22,737 nt of DNA from a bacterium Ga0077546 (GCA_001464165.1 LNEX01000310.1:1-22737), one strand, 5' to 3'. Shown: positions 15,852-22,737, numbered from the stretch's first letter. The notes: a model not told the origin generated them from the sequence alone. Made by a program: numbers and translations.

Positions 15852-16743
15852 AGCCGAAGGAAGTCTCAATGTTGCTCGATTTCTTGTCAAACGGGCATTT
15901 AAGATTTGGCCTGGCTACATCGTCTTAATGCTATTTCTGTCAACGGGCCTAACTCTTGATCCTGTATCCGAAAAGAACTTAATTTGGAACTGGATGCATC
16001 TGCAAAACTATGTTGCTAGCTGTCGAGTGCAGACATGGAGTTTGGCTGTAGAAGAGCATTTCTATCTCTTTCTGCCGGCCGTTCTCCTAGTTCTTCTTCG
16101 GTTAAAGCAGATGAGGCTTGTGCCAGTTGTTGCTGCTTCTATTGCGATTTTCTGCTTAGTTGGGCGTTTCTTAGATCTTAAGGGCGCCCATAGCTATTCG
16201 CACTTGCGCATGGATTCTTTGTTCTTTGGGGTTCTTCTTGCTTACTTGCTTAAGTTTAGCCCGAACTTTGCGGTGGCAATTAGTCGACGTCGCCGTATGC
16301 TATTTTGCGTTGGCGCTGTCGTTGTCGGCGTCATTAGCTTTCTCAACTTGCTTGACTGGTATGTCCTGACGATTGGTTTGACTCTCACCTATATTGGCTT
16401 TGGCGCAATTCTTCTGGCGCTGATAAGTACGACCGAGACTGATGGTATTTGGGGGAAGCTTTTGTTCGGCCCAATAGCTCGGGGCATCGCCATGATCGGC
16501 TTCTATTCTTACGGCATCTATCTTTGGCACATTGAGTTTGGATTCTTTCCGGCACTGGCTTTGTATCCGCTGCTTAGTGGTTTGCCGACATCCTTAAGTT
16601 GGCTTTGCGAAATGATTTTGTTTGTTACCTTTAGCGTAATCTTTGGCACGATCATGAGTCGATTGGTCGAACTGCCCATGCTGCGCTTGCGCGACAAAAT
16701 AGTGCCGAAGCTTTTTCCTTCAGAACCAAGCCGCTCGCCGTGA
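15775..16743 (+). CDS. Acyltransferase 3 family membrane protein, main 3' part
   Basis: From about 15847 this frame encodes the rest of the acyltransferase: EGSLNVARFLVKRAFKIWPGY, TWSLAVEEHFYLFLP (the conserved SVEEQFY-like block), HLRMDSLFFGVLLAYLL, GFYSYGIYLWH and about eight further membrane helices, ending at 16743. The residues before about 24 in this frame are a shadow of the correct frame and not family-like, so no true start exists here. Intact members O-acetylate or otherwise acylate extracellular polysaccharides, drawing the acyl group across the membrane. The context fits decoration of the cluster's glycan, but as read the gene is split. Confidence 0.78.
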   Translation: MACLGTGITAAGWVSIYSLFFLDFFKAEGSLNVARFLVKRAFKIWPGYIVLMLFLSTGLTLDPVSEKNLIWNWMHLQNYVASCRVQTWSLAVEEHFYLFLPAVLLVLLRLKQMRLVPVVAASIAIFCLVGRFLDLKGAHSYSHLRMDSLFFGVLLAYLLKFSPNFAVAISRRRRMLFCVGAVVVGVISFLNLLDWYVLTIGLTLTYIGFGAILLALISTTETDGIWGKLLFGPIARGIAMIGFYSYGIYLWHIEFGFFPALALYPLLSGLPTSLSWLCEMILFVTFSVIFGTIMSRLVELPMLRLRDKIVPKLFPSEPSRSP

Positions 16744-16824
16744 CTCTAAGCAATTGCTGCAATTTCAGTTATGATTCTTTATGGATAGCGCTTTAGAAGC
16801 TAAAAAATAGGATAGTGACAAGGG

Positions 16825-17439
16825 ATGACTAGCAGCCAAGAGAATGAAGCGGCGAAAATGAGCAGATTGCTCTACTCTGAAATGGAGCGCAAGCTGCAAG
16901 ACATGTTTGGCCCCGAGCATCGGACTGCTGCTCAAATTGCTTTCGGCGGCGCCTGGCAGTCGCTCAGCAAGATAGCGCAGCAGGGTAAATCGGGCCTGCA
17001 GTCAGCCGTAGAATTGGTCAATGATTTAGCAAGAGATTTCAGCGAAGTAGAGTCTTTCAATGTCACACCTCGACCACCGGCTGAAATTGAAGTAGATATG
17101 CGTCTTAAGAAAGAGAAGGTGCTTCCGTTCAAACAAAGTGTTGCACCTTTTGTTGAGCTCGAATCTGTGTGCATTGCAGACCATGTTCATTTTCAGGCGC
17201 TGTTTGATCAAGAGAAAAATGGGCTGCGGTGTAGCTTTAACGAAGGTTTTTCGCTGCGATTCAAGACCTTTCTTGGCAAGCTTACCGTGCCCATAAATGG
17301 CAATGCTGTACTGATGCGTGATCAGACCAAGCAAATTGTCATGGAAGTCTCTACGAAGGTGCCAGGTATTGACCTGCCTGTGGCTTTTACAATTCCGCTG
17401 GTAGAGCTTTTGCGCGAATCGCGCAAACGGTCAGCTTGA
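16825..17439 (+). CDS. Conserved-looking soluble protein of unknown function (204 aa)
   Basis: I do not recognise this family. The protein has no signal peptide and no membrane segment. Residues 1-75 are helix-rich and polar (MSRLLYSEMERKLQDMFG, then QSLSKIAQQGKSGLQSAVELVNDLARDF), and could pack as a helical hairpin or short coiled coil. From about 85 onward the pattern turns to alternating beta-like strands (AEIEVDMRL, RCSFNEGFSLRF, KLTVPINGNAVLM, QIVMEVSTKVPGIDLPVAFTIPL). The ATG follows GACAAGGG closely, with AGGAT further upstream, so the start is reasonable but not certain. It lies 81 bases after the acyltransferase gene and ends 7 bases before the converging LRR-like gene. A regulatory or scaffold role is only a guess. 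Confidence 0.6.
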   Translation: MTSSQENEAAKMSRLLYSEMERKLQDMFGPEHRTAAQIAFGGAWQSLSKIAQQGKSGLQSAVELVNDLARDFSEVESFNVTPRPPAEIEVDMRLKKEKVLPFKQSVAPFVELESVCIADHVHFQALFDQEKNGLRCSFNEGFSLRFKTFLGKLTVPINGNAVLMRDQTKQIVMEVSTKVPGIDLPVAFTIPLVELLRESRKRSA

Positions 17440-17446
17440 ATGTTCT

Positions 17447-18154
17447 TTAGTTGACCTCTGCTTCCGGTAGAGCTTCGTGTAGTTCGACCAAGAGGGGTAG
17501 ATCTTGATCAAACATACGGACATGTAATTCTTCTAGCATCTTCATTCGCTTTAGTGGCAAGATCGATTGCTTGCTCCATCGTCGTTTTCCTAGCCAAAGA
17601 ATTCTCAAATTCTTCATTTGAGGAAAATACTCCACAGCCGCATCTGCATAATGGCATTGTTGAATGCTGAGAAAACGTAAGGCTGGAAGGCTTTTCAGGA
17701 CGACGAAATCGCTTGGTGTCAAATAGGCATTGCTAATTTCAAGCTTCCGCAAAAAAGTCGATTTGCCAATTTGTTTGAGTAGTACTGTGGTATTGGCATC
17801 CAAAGCCAGCCACTCAAGCTGAGGTAGGCACTTGAGTGGAGTGGCCGCAATAATGGCAGTGTTGGTTTTAGTACGCTCAAATTGCAAAGTTTGCAGTTTG
17901 CCCAAACTATTGATGATTAGAAGCAGTTTTTGATCTAGATTAATATCGCTGAGCCGAAGGCTCTTGATGCTGTCTTTCGCAACTAACTTCTGCAGCAATT
18001 GCTTGCCTTCTTCATTTTTTATCTCGATACCAGATATGGCGCCGTCAAAGCAATTGATTAAGGCTGGATTTTGCAGCAGATAGCTTGAGGGTATGAGAGT
18101 TACTTCTGCCTGCTTGGGTAATTCAACTCGGCCGCTAGAGTACCAAGCCTGAGT
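17447..18154 (-). CDS. Leucine-rich-repeat-like secreted protein, 3' part of a frameshifted gene
   Basis: This minus-strand frame is open from 18154 down to the stop at 17447. It begins QAWYSSGRVELPKQAEVTLI, continues through NEEGKQLLQKLVAKDSIKSLRLSD, and then shows LRR-like periods of about 23-25 residues: SLGKLQTLQFERT, LPQLEWLALDAN, FLRKLEISNAYL, LPALRFLSIQQC, MKNLRILWLGKR and MKMLEELHVRMF. The only start-like codon, TTG at 17998, lies mid-protein and lacks a Shine-Dalgarno. LRR proteins bind other proteins, and a secreted one would act in the periplasm or at the surface. It must be joined to the signal-peptide piece at 18100-18312. Confidence 0.65.
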   Translation of the reverse strand, partial: TQAWYSSGRVELPKQAEVTLIPSSYLLQNPALINCFDGAISGIEIKNEEGKQLLQKLVAKDSIKSLRLSDINLDQKLLLIINSLGKLQTLQFERTKTNTAIIAATPLKCLPQLEWLALDANTTVLLKQIGKSTFLRKLEISNAYLTPSDFVVLKSLPALRFLSIQQCHYADAAVEYFPQMKNLRILWLGKRRWSKQSILPLKRMKMLEELHVRMFDQDLPLLVELHEALPEAEVN

Positions 18155-18312
18155 TCAGGAGGAAAGAGCAGAACTTTGCCATTTTTCAGGGTTGCCTTGA
18201 TTTCTGGCCGATAGAAATGGCTATTTTGCTCGGCTGCATTTACGAGCAAATTGAAGCTGGTGGACCAGAGCGCGGCTAAGCTAAGTAATATGGTTAGTTT
18301 AGGGGGATTCAT
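18100..18312 (-). CDS. Signal-peptide N-terminus of the LRR-like protein, 5' part of a frameshifted gene
   Basis: From an ATG at 18312 the frame gives MNPPKLTILLSLAALWSTSF then NLLVNAAEQN: a short charged start, a hydrophobic core and an A-A cleavage-like site, so a Sec signal peptide. It continues FYRPEIKATLKNGKVLLFPPEL and then becomes non-family-like before a TAA at 18100. The downstream LRR frame is offset so that one base (or 1+3n) appears lost between about 18102 and 18154. The open frame extends 25 codons upstream of 18312, but those residues precede a complete signal peptide and are probably not translated. Confidence 0.6.
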   Translation of the reverse strand: MNPPKLTILLSLAALWSTSFNLLVNAAEQNSHFYRPEIKATLKNGKVLLFPPELRLGTLAAELNYPSRQK

Positions 18313-18421
18313 TTTAGTCTGTGTAACCTGCACCCACATGCTAACAGGCCTATCGTAATAGTTTAAACTTAGCTCGACAGCTAACATTGTAGATTGTTAA
18401 ACCAAAGGAAGCTAAAGACCT

Positions 18422-19942
18422 GTGGCAATTGCCTCAAATCGCCGAATAGACAACCTACTGCTTTGGCCTGTAGTTGTCGCTATCTTCTTTGCCCTGGCTT
18501 ATCTGTATTACCAGGGCTGGTCGCTGTCGCTCTTGGCTCCGTATGCATTAACCGATGAAGGTGCCTCAATGTGGGCCTCTCTGGCATTGGCTGAAAACAG
18601 AAATGCTTATGATTTTAGCCGTTTGGTTCACCATCCCTGGTATTGCACGGCTTATCCACCGGTTTATTTTTCGTTGATTGGTTGGATTTTTAAACTTGTT
18701 GGCCCCGTTTTTTATCCGATGCGTATGGTAAGCATGATTTGCTTGATCACTGCTTTGGTTATCTCTTATCGAGTTTTTACGCTTAGCGGTTGCTCTCGTT
18801 TGGCTCGTGCTATTGGTCTTTTGACCTTGCTATCGTTTTATACGGTTTGGGCCTACTCTGCTCGCGGAAGAGTGGATATGCTGGGATTGATGTTCATGAT
18901 TATGGCCAGTCAACAGTATCTAGCTTTGGCGCGCAAGCCCAAAGACGATAATATATTTCGCTTGCCTCGCTTAATTGTAGTGGCCACGCTTTGTGTGATG
19001 GCGGCTTTCACCAAGCAGGCCTTTATTTTAGTAGTGCCAGCCGTGGCAGCTGCGCTCATTTTTGGTCGGCAGTGGCGACTTTCGATTTTGTTTATGGGCC
19101 TCAGTGCCTTTCTCGCCATAGCTGCAGCTTGGCTTATTAACAGTGCCACTGCTGGTGGTTTCTTGGCGCATATGTCGTTTGCTCAAGGTTCGCCTTTTCT
19201 TTGGGATGCCTATTGCACGCATGTTACTTGGTTAGGTTCAGACTGCCTTTTACTCTTGCTTGCTCCCATTGCTCTGGTGGTGGCAGTGATAGGTTATTTC
19301 AGGGAAAGGGGACGGCGTGATGGACCATATCGTCATCAACTTTCTGCCATGGTGTTAGCAGCAACACTCTTTACTCTGTCGGGTGTGCTTGTTTTTTACG
19401 CCCTTGGAGTTGAGTTTGCCAAGGTTGATGAAATTATCATATTGGCTTGGCCAACAGCCTGGTTGGTGGCTGTTTCTGTCGATTATGTAAAGCGTCGCTA
19501 CCTGGCTATTATTTTCCTTACTCTGGCTATTTCGATTTATGTAATAGGCAATCTTAGTGAGCGACTTAGTCATTCTATCGAGCCCATGATTGCTGGGCGT
19601 GATCTGATGCGGAACTCACGCTTTAGCCACGATTTGATTTTGACTGAGGATTGCTCGATCGCCATTGATCTTGAGGCGGTGTCAGAGTTTGTGGACCCAG
19701 CTTGTTTCTTGCAAAAATGGAAGGCAATACCCGGTCAATTCGAAAAACATACTGCTGAAATCAAAGAACGAATTCGTCAGAAAAAGTACGGTGCCATTGT
19801 CATTAACTCTCGTGACGGCTGTTTGTTGAAGCCATATTACTATTGGGATCCGTCTGTCATTCGTGCCATCAAAGATAATTATCAAGTGATTCAAGAGCTA
19901 CCTTCTGAGGGGCATATGCAAGATTTTTATCTGCCAAAATAG
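18422..19942 (+). CDS. ArnT/GT39-like GT-C membrane glycosyltransferase
   Basis: A 506-residue polytopic protein with about twelve hydrophobic helices. After the first helix, the periplasmic loop has YALTDEGASMWASL with D45-E46, the acidic pair used by ArnT/PMT-type GT-C enzymes. HPWYCTAYPPVYFSLIGW (YPP at 78-80) and SARGRVDMLGLMFMI follow, both typical of GT39 relatives. The soluble C-terminal portion (about 400-506) ends QDFYLPK. It should transfer a sugar or aminosugar from undecaprenyl-phosphate to a lipid or glycan at the outer membrane-face site. The start is GTG with AAAGGAA 11 bases upstream. It is separated by 19 bases from the HTTM-like gene, implying co-transcription. Confidence 0.82.
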   Translation: MAIASNRRIDNLLLWPVVVAIFFALAYLYYQGWSLSLLAPYALTDEGASMWASLALAENRNAYDFSRLVHHPWYCTAYPPVYFSLIGWIFKLVGPVFYPMRMVSMICLITALVISYRVFTLSGCSRLARAIGLLTLLSFYTVWAYSARGRVDMLGLMFMIMASQQYLALARKPKDDNIFRLPRLIVVATLCVMAAFTKQAFILVVPAVAAALIFGRQWRLSILFMGLSAFLAIAAAWLINSATAGGFLAHMSFAQGSPFLWDAYCTHVTWLGSDCLLLLLAPIALVVAVIGYFRERGRRDGPYRHQLSAMVLAATLFTLSGVLVFYALGVEFAKVDEIIILAWPTAWLVAVSVDYVKRRYLAIIFLTLAISIYVIGNLSERLSHSIEPMIAGRDLMRNSRFSHDLILTEDCSIAIDLEAVSEFVDPACFLQKWKAIPGQFEKHTAEIKERIRQKKYGAIVINSRDGCLLKPYYYWDPSVIRAIKDNYQVIQELPSEGHMQDFYLPK

Positions 19943-19948
19943 GTAAAT

Positions 19949-19954
19949 AAGGAG
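19949..19954 (+). promoter_or_regulatory. Shine-Dalgarno that fixes the HTTM-like gene start at GTG 19962
   Basis: AAGGAG lies 7 bases before GTG 19962 and directly after the stop of the GT-C gene. This strong ribosome site shows translation of the HTTM-like gene begins here and not at GTG 20130, which has no comparable site. The in-frame TGA at 20100 is therefore inside the gene. Confidence 0.7.
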
Positions 19955-19961
19955 TAGCTCT

Positions 19962-20102
19962 GTGGATTTGAAGGCTGTGAAAGATTTGAAAGTTGTGCAG
20001 AGTTATCTCAACTGGCTCTATCTTTCGCCTGGTAAAACTGATTTGATTCGCCGACTTACCGGTGTTCTGGCAATTCCTATGCTGGCAATCATCTGGACTT
20101 GA
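19962..20102 (+). CDS. HTTM-like membrane protein, N-terminal part ending at an in-frame TGA
   Basis: The GTG start yields 46 residues, from an imperfectly duplicated DLKAVK-DLKVVQ through YLNWLYLSPGKTDLIRRL into a first membrane segment LTGVLAIPMLAIIW, then TGA at 20100-20102. The frame is unchanged afterwards and continues straight into the HTTM-like protein, so this is one gene interrupted by a single stop codon. A GGGG-CGG-CCCC hairpin (20107-20117) sits just behind the TGA. Confidence 0.65.
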   Translation: MDLKAVKDLKVVQSYLNWLYLSPGKTDLIRRLTGVLAIPMLAIIWT

Positions 20103-20129
20103 CAGAGGGGCGGCCCCGGCCCAATTAAT

Positions 20130-21224
20130 GTGCCCGCTTGGCGCATCGGTGGAATGTTTCTTGAACCGCCCGCCCCTCCTGAAGTGCTGACAAACATAGT
20201 TTTCGTTTGCGCCTGTTTGGCCGGTCTAGCGCTACTTGTGGGTCTCAAAAAGAAGTGGCTCGTGGCCCTGATTTTCTGTACGTTTGTATACTATGCACCA
20301 CGAGACTTGATCGCCTCTAGTCCGCATTACATCATGCTAGAAGCGAGCTTTCTTTTCGCGTTATTGCTGGATAGCTCTAGCTATAGTCCTACGCGCAGAA
20401 TGATTCAGATTAGTATTTTCAGCTGCTATTTCTTGTCGGCTGTCAATAAGATCATAAACCCAGCCTGGATGTCTGGAGACAGTCTCTGGTCTATAGGGTT
20501 TGATGTAGGCATGGAGAAACCATTTTATAGTTGTCTGACCCAGCTGCCCATGACCTTTTGGTGTGTCTCTTCCTGGCTCGTTGCTTTCTGGGAATTGGCT
20601 ATCGCCTTTGCTTTGTTTTCAGATAGATGGCGCAAGTGGGCAATAGTTACCGGCATTCTTTTTCACACAGCCGTTTGTGTTGTGATTGAGCCTGTACTGT
20701 TACTTTTTGCTGCTGTGATGTGGGTGGGCTGGCTGGCATATCTGCCAGCTAAAACAACGGTGCCGAGTAATGTCGTGCCAGATCGGCGCTACAGCACCAT
20801 GCTAGCTACTCTTTACTTGCTTGTTATCTTTGCCGTGCCGTTGAGATGTTTCTTCTGGAGCGGACGTCCTGTTCAGCTTCAATCTAGCTTTGACCGTATG
20901 CCCTGGTCTTTTCATATGTTTGCTATCGGTTCTGACAAACCGGAAACGGTTACCGTAAGATGGAAAGACTCTTCAGCTGTCTGGCATGACTTTCCTGTTA
21001 ATGGTCGCTTTAAGAAAGCTTCCACCGACAACGAGATGTACGCAATCATCAATTATGTTTTTTCCACTGAAGACGGTGTAAAAGAAGTAGACATCAGTCT
21101 TACAAATAAGATTCGCAATGGTCAATTGATGCAGCATAAATCTGTCAATGCTAAGGCGCCAACTTTTGTTGTTGAGCCCAAAGTAGTTATTTCAAACGTC
21201 TTTTCTGCCCTGACCGGGCGCTAG
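20130..21224 (+). CDS. HTTM-domain-like integral membrane protein, main part
   Basis: The frame after the TGA encodes a polytopic protein with the features of the HTTM (vitamin-K-dependent gamma-carboxylase-like) superfamily: QISIFSCYFLSAVNKI with a lysine and INPAWMSGDSLWS, then WLVAFWELAIAFALF and GILFHTAVCVVIEPVLL with the conserved histidine, followed by FAAVMWVGWLAYLP. After a last helix around residue 225 there is a soluble region of about 130 residues rich in beta strands (ETVTVRWKDSSAVWHDFPV). GTG 20130 is the first codon able to start in the remainder, but the real gene starts at 19962. Function in bacteria is mostly unknown; a carboxylase-type activity is not assured. It follows the ArnT-like gene and its TAG overlaps the convergent DUF362 stop within GCTAGC. 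Confidence 0.7.
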   Translation: MPAWRIGGMFLEPPAPPEVLTNIVFVCACLAGLALLVGLKKKWLVALIFCTFVYYAPRDLIASSPHYIMLEASFLFALLLDSSSYSPTRRMIQISIFSCYFLSAVNKIINPAWMSGDSLWSIGFDVGMEKPFYSCLTQLPMTFWCVSSWLVAFWELAIAFALFSDRWRKWAIVTGILFHTAVCVVIEPVLLLFAAVMWVGWLAYLPAKTTVPSNVVPDRRYSTMLATLYLLVIFAVPLRCFFWSGRPVQLQSSFDRMPWSFHMFAIGSDKPETVTVRWKDSSAVWHDFPVNGRFKKASTDNEMYAIINYVFSTEDGVKEVDISLTNKIRNGQLMQHKSVNAKAPTFVVEPKVVISNVFSALTGR

Positions 21225-22300
21225 CTGCCTTGGCTTCCTGCTTCTTTTAGCAGGTCTTTATTTTTGCCAAAAGTGATGGGCATCTCATAGCTCTGGGCAA
21301 TGGTGGCTATTATCGGGCCAACCACATCTATGTCTGTTTCTTCGATGTTGCCGACTACTTCACCAGCCATGCGCAGGTACTTATAGTCTGTTGGCTTGAG
21401 CTTCATCATGCGAGCGCAGGTCGCATCGATTGCAGCTAAGTCTTGGCCTAGAACAATGTAGCCCAATTTTTTTGCCTCACCGTTAATTGGCCCGTCTCCT
21501 TCCATGGTAACTATGGCATCAACAAAACCAAGAGCCGGCTTCACCAAGTGTTGCAGGTCAATTATAGAATTAGGAATACCACGCACGTGTAAGAGATTTT
21601 TGGGCCAACCATATTTACGCCCAGGCACAGTTCCAAATAGGTTTTTCATAGAGCATGTTATGCCTACCCAGTGGTGCGTTTTTAGTTTGGGTACGCTAAC
21701 TACAGCGTCGGCCAGGGCGATGGTTTTAGGCAGATAGAATTTTTCTAGCTTTGTGAATCCGTGCTGATTGTCTAACTCTACTAAATCATCAATATTAAGA
21801 TCGACAAAGGGTACGTCCATAACTTTGCAAGCTTTGCCTAGACCGGTGACGTCTAATAGATATTCAGTATCGCGCATGTGTCCTGGCCCTTCGGCAACAG
21901 TCACGGCCTTGGCACCAAGATGCCAGGCTAGCTTGATCGCAGCAATCAGTACTGCCGGGTTAGTCGTCACAGGTTTGCCCTCGCGGTATTCCACCATGTT
22001 GGGCTTAAGGACGACAGTTTTATTTTTGAAGTCAGGTAAATGCAACGACACTAGCTGTGGTCTTATGCTTTCGAAAATGTCTTCCTCATAAGAATCACAG
22101 GCAATAATTCCTACTTGTGAGCGGCCTTTTTTACGCCAAGCTCTTTGCTCGTCTGTTACATGAATCGGACTTGGTTGATTCGGATCTGACTGACTGCATC
22201 CTTCTAAGGCGTTTGTTAGGGTGCCAGCAGCAGCAACGCTTGCTGCCGCTTTGAGAAAATCACGGCGATTGAGATCGTTACTTGGGTCGTCATTGCTCAT
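21221..22300 (-). CDS. Tat-exported DUF362 lipoprotein
   Basis: A 359-residue protein with a twin-arginine signal NRRDFLKAAASVAAAGTL (RR at 12-13) followed by an LEGC lipobox-like site (C35), so it is probably exported folded and lipid-anchored. The mature part is a complete DUF362 domain: VGIIACDSYEE, KTVVLKPNMVEY, TTNPAVLIAAIKLAWHLGAK, VTVAEGPGHMRDTEYLL, VSVPKLKTHHWVGITCSMKNLFGTVPGRKYGWPKN, VDAIVTMEGDGPINGEAKKLG and GQDLAAIDATCARMMKL. Some DUF362 proteins carry an added ferredoxin domain; this one has none. Function is not established. The ATG at 22300 follows an AAAGGAT inside the end of the upstream gene, 5 bases away, so the two are an operon. Confidence 0.85.
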   Translation of the reverse strand: MSNDDPSNDLNRRDFLKAAASVAAAGTLTNALEGCSQSDPNQPSPIHVTDEQRAWRKKGRSQVGIIACDSYEEDIFESIRPQLVSLHLPDFKNKTVVLKPNMVEYREGKPVTTNPAVLIAAIKLAWHLGAKAVTVAEGPGHMRDTEYLLDVTGLGKACKVMDVPFVDLNIDDLVELDNQHGFTKLEKFYLPKTIALADAVVSVPKLKTHHWVGITCSMKNLFGTVPGRKYGWPKNLLHVRGIPNSIIDLQHLVKPALGFVDAIVTMEGDGPINGEAKKLGYIVLGQDLAAIDATCARMMKLKPTDYKYLRMAGEVVGNIEETDIDVVGPIIATIAQSYEMPITFGKNKDLLKEAGSQGS

Positions 22301-22305
22301 TGGCG

Positions 22306-22737
22306 TTATTTAGATCCTTTGACTGTTGTTGATAAAACATGCATGCTGCTATCTTCGTCTGCTTGCAGAGCCAGGGCGGCAAGTGCAGTTGTGGTGATTG
22401 CCGCGGTAAAGCTACCGTCGCCTCCCTGTCTACTCAAAAGGAACTTTATTTCTTGTTGGGCTGACTGCTGATAGGCAATCAGGGCCAGTGCTGAAACAGC
22501 TAGTGACACACTGGAGGTATCTTGCTGTGAGAGGCTTTTCAAATATTTTAAAGAGCTTTTGACTGCGGTATGTTCTTGTTGATCTTGTAAGGCCAATAGC
22601 GCTTCTGCCGTGGTCAGTCGGTAGGGTGGTAAGTACTGTTCTAAAGTGATGTTGTTGCCGTGATTCCAGCCACCATCCTGGCATGAAGGCTCTAATAAAA
22701 ATTGATTGGCAAAGCTGACAATGCGTCTATAGAGTTC
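22306..22737 (-). CDS. Alpha/alpha-toroid (squalene cyclase/prenyltransferase-repeat) protein, 3' part
   Basis: The minus-strand frame is open from the right edge of the window to the TAA at 22306, giving the last 143 residues of a larger protein. It contains SCQDGGWNHGNN near its start, a QxxDGGW-type prenyltransferase/squalene-oxidase repeat, and later SRQGGDGSFTAAITTTALAAL, a second repeat of the same kind, separated by amphipathic helices (TTAEALLALQDQQE, SVSLAVSALALIAY). The toroid fold is shared by terpene cyclases, protein prenyltransferases and complement-like proteins; the class-defining catalytic residues are not in this fragment. It is coupled to the DUF362 lipoprotein gene 5 bases downstream. 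Confidence 0.72.
   Translation of the reverse strand, partial: ELYRRIVSFANQFLLEPSCQDGGWNHGNNITLEQYLPPYRLTTAEALLALQDQQEHTAVKSSLKYLKSLSQQDTSSVSLAVSALALIAYQQSAQQEIKFLLSRQGGDGSFTAAITTTALAALALQADEDSSMHVLSTTVKGSK

Noticed and set aside
20100..20102. UGA reassigned to a sense codon in this organism
   Set aside because: TGA ends several clearly complete genes here (4764-4766, 10023-10025, 10730-10732), so it is an ordinary stop in this genome.
22430..22684. Minus-strand 84-codon frame overlapping the toroid gene
   Set aside because: The competing frame shows QDGGW-type repeats and is open to the window edge, so this one is a shadow.
1..22737. CRISPR array, tRNA, rRNA, insertion sequence or prophage genes
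   Set aside because: No spaced direct repeats of CRISPR type, no tRNA cloverleaf that I could see, no transposase or integrase motifs in any frame; tandem repeats present are coding or intergenic micro-repeats.

Overview
The window is a bacterial surface-glycan and cell-envelope locus of about 22.7 kb. It is packed with glycosyltransferases, SAM methyltransferases and sugar-modifying enzymes, and it has no rRNA, tRNA, CRISPR array or insertion sequence that I can see. Genes are tightly spaced, with ATGA overlaps at 4763 and 10022, an ATG/TGA overlap at 10729, and many TTG or GTG starts. Base composition looks balanced. The Tat lipoprotein, the HTTM protein and the many YfhO/GT-C membrane enzymes would fit a lineage such as the non-photosynthetic cyanobacterial relatives (Obscuribacterales-type) or another environmental Gram-negative. 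That placement is a weak inference; nothing here fixes the taxon.

Layout. 1-523 (-): 5' part of an NAD-dependent sugar epimerase. 548-5542 (+): YfhO-type membrane protein, a zinc-ribbon/degenerate-methyltransferase/GT2 fusion, and a methyltransferase. 5558-6989 (-): transaldolase and a SIS-domain phosphoheptose-isomerase-like protein. 7125-14187 (+): methyltransferase, SDR, Gfo/Idh/MocA oxidoreductase, methyltransferase, and two tandem paralogous GT-C glycosyltransferases. 14190-15536 (-): GT87-type mannosyltransferase. 15660-17439 (+): acyltransferase 3 and an unrecognised 204-residue protein. 17447-18312 (-): secreted leucine-rich-repeat-like protein. 18422-21224 (+): ArnT/GT39-like GT-C enzyme and an HTTM-like membrane protein. 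21221-22737 (-): Tat-exported DUF362 lipoprotein preceded by a partial alpha/alpha-toroid (squalene cyclase/prenyltransferase-repeat) protein.

How it may work together (inference): transaldolase and the SIS protein handle sedoheptulose-7-phosphate-type sugars. Epimerase, SDR, Gfo/Idh oxidoreductase and methyltransferases tailor the sugar. The DPM1-like GT2 would charge polyprenyl phosphate. The periplasm-facing GT-C enzymes (YfhO, two GT39-like, GT87, ArnT-like) use such lipid-linked sugars, and the acyltransferase decorates the product.

The most striking secondary feature is damage. At least five genes between about 7.1 and 20.1 kb carry a frameshift or in-frame stop, and a sixth (SIS) seems to lack a catalytic segment. 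Small in-frame tandem duplications (12 bp x3 and 15 bp x2) sit in two further genes. This is either sequencing/assembly error or real decay or variation of a surface-glycan locus. Coordinates of split genes are given piece by piece.
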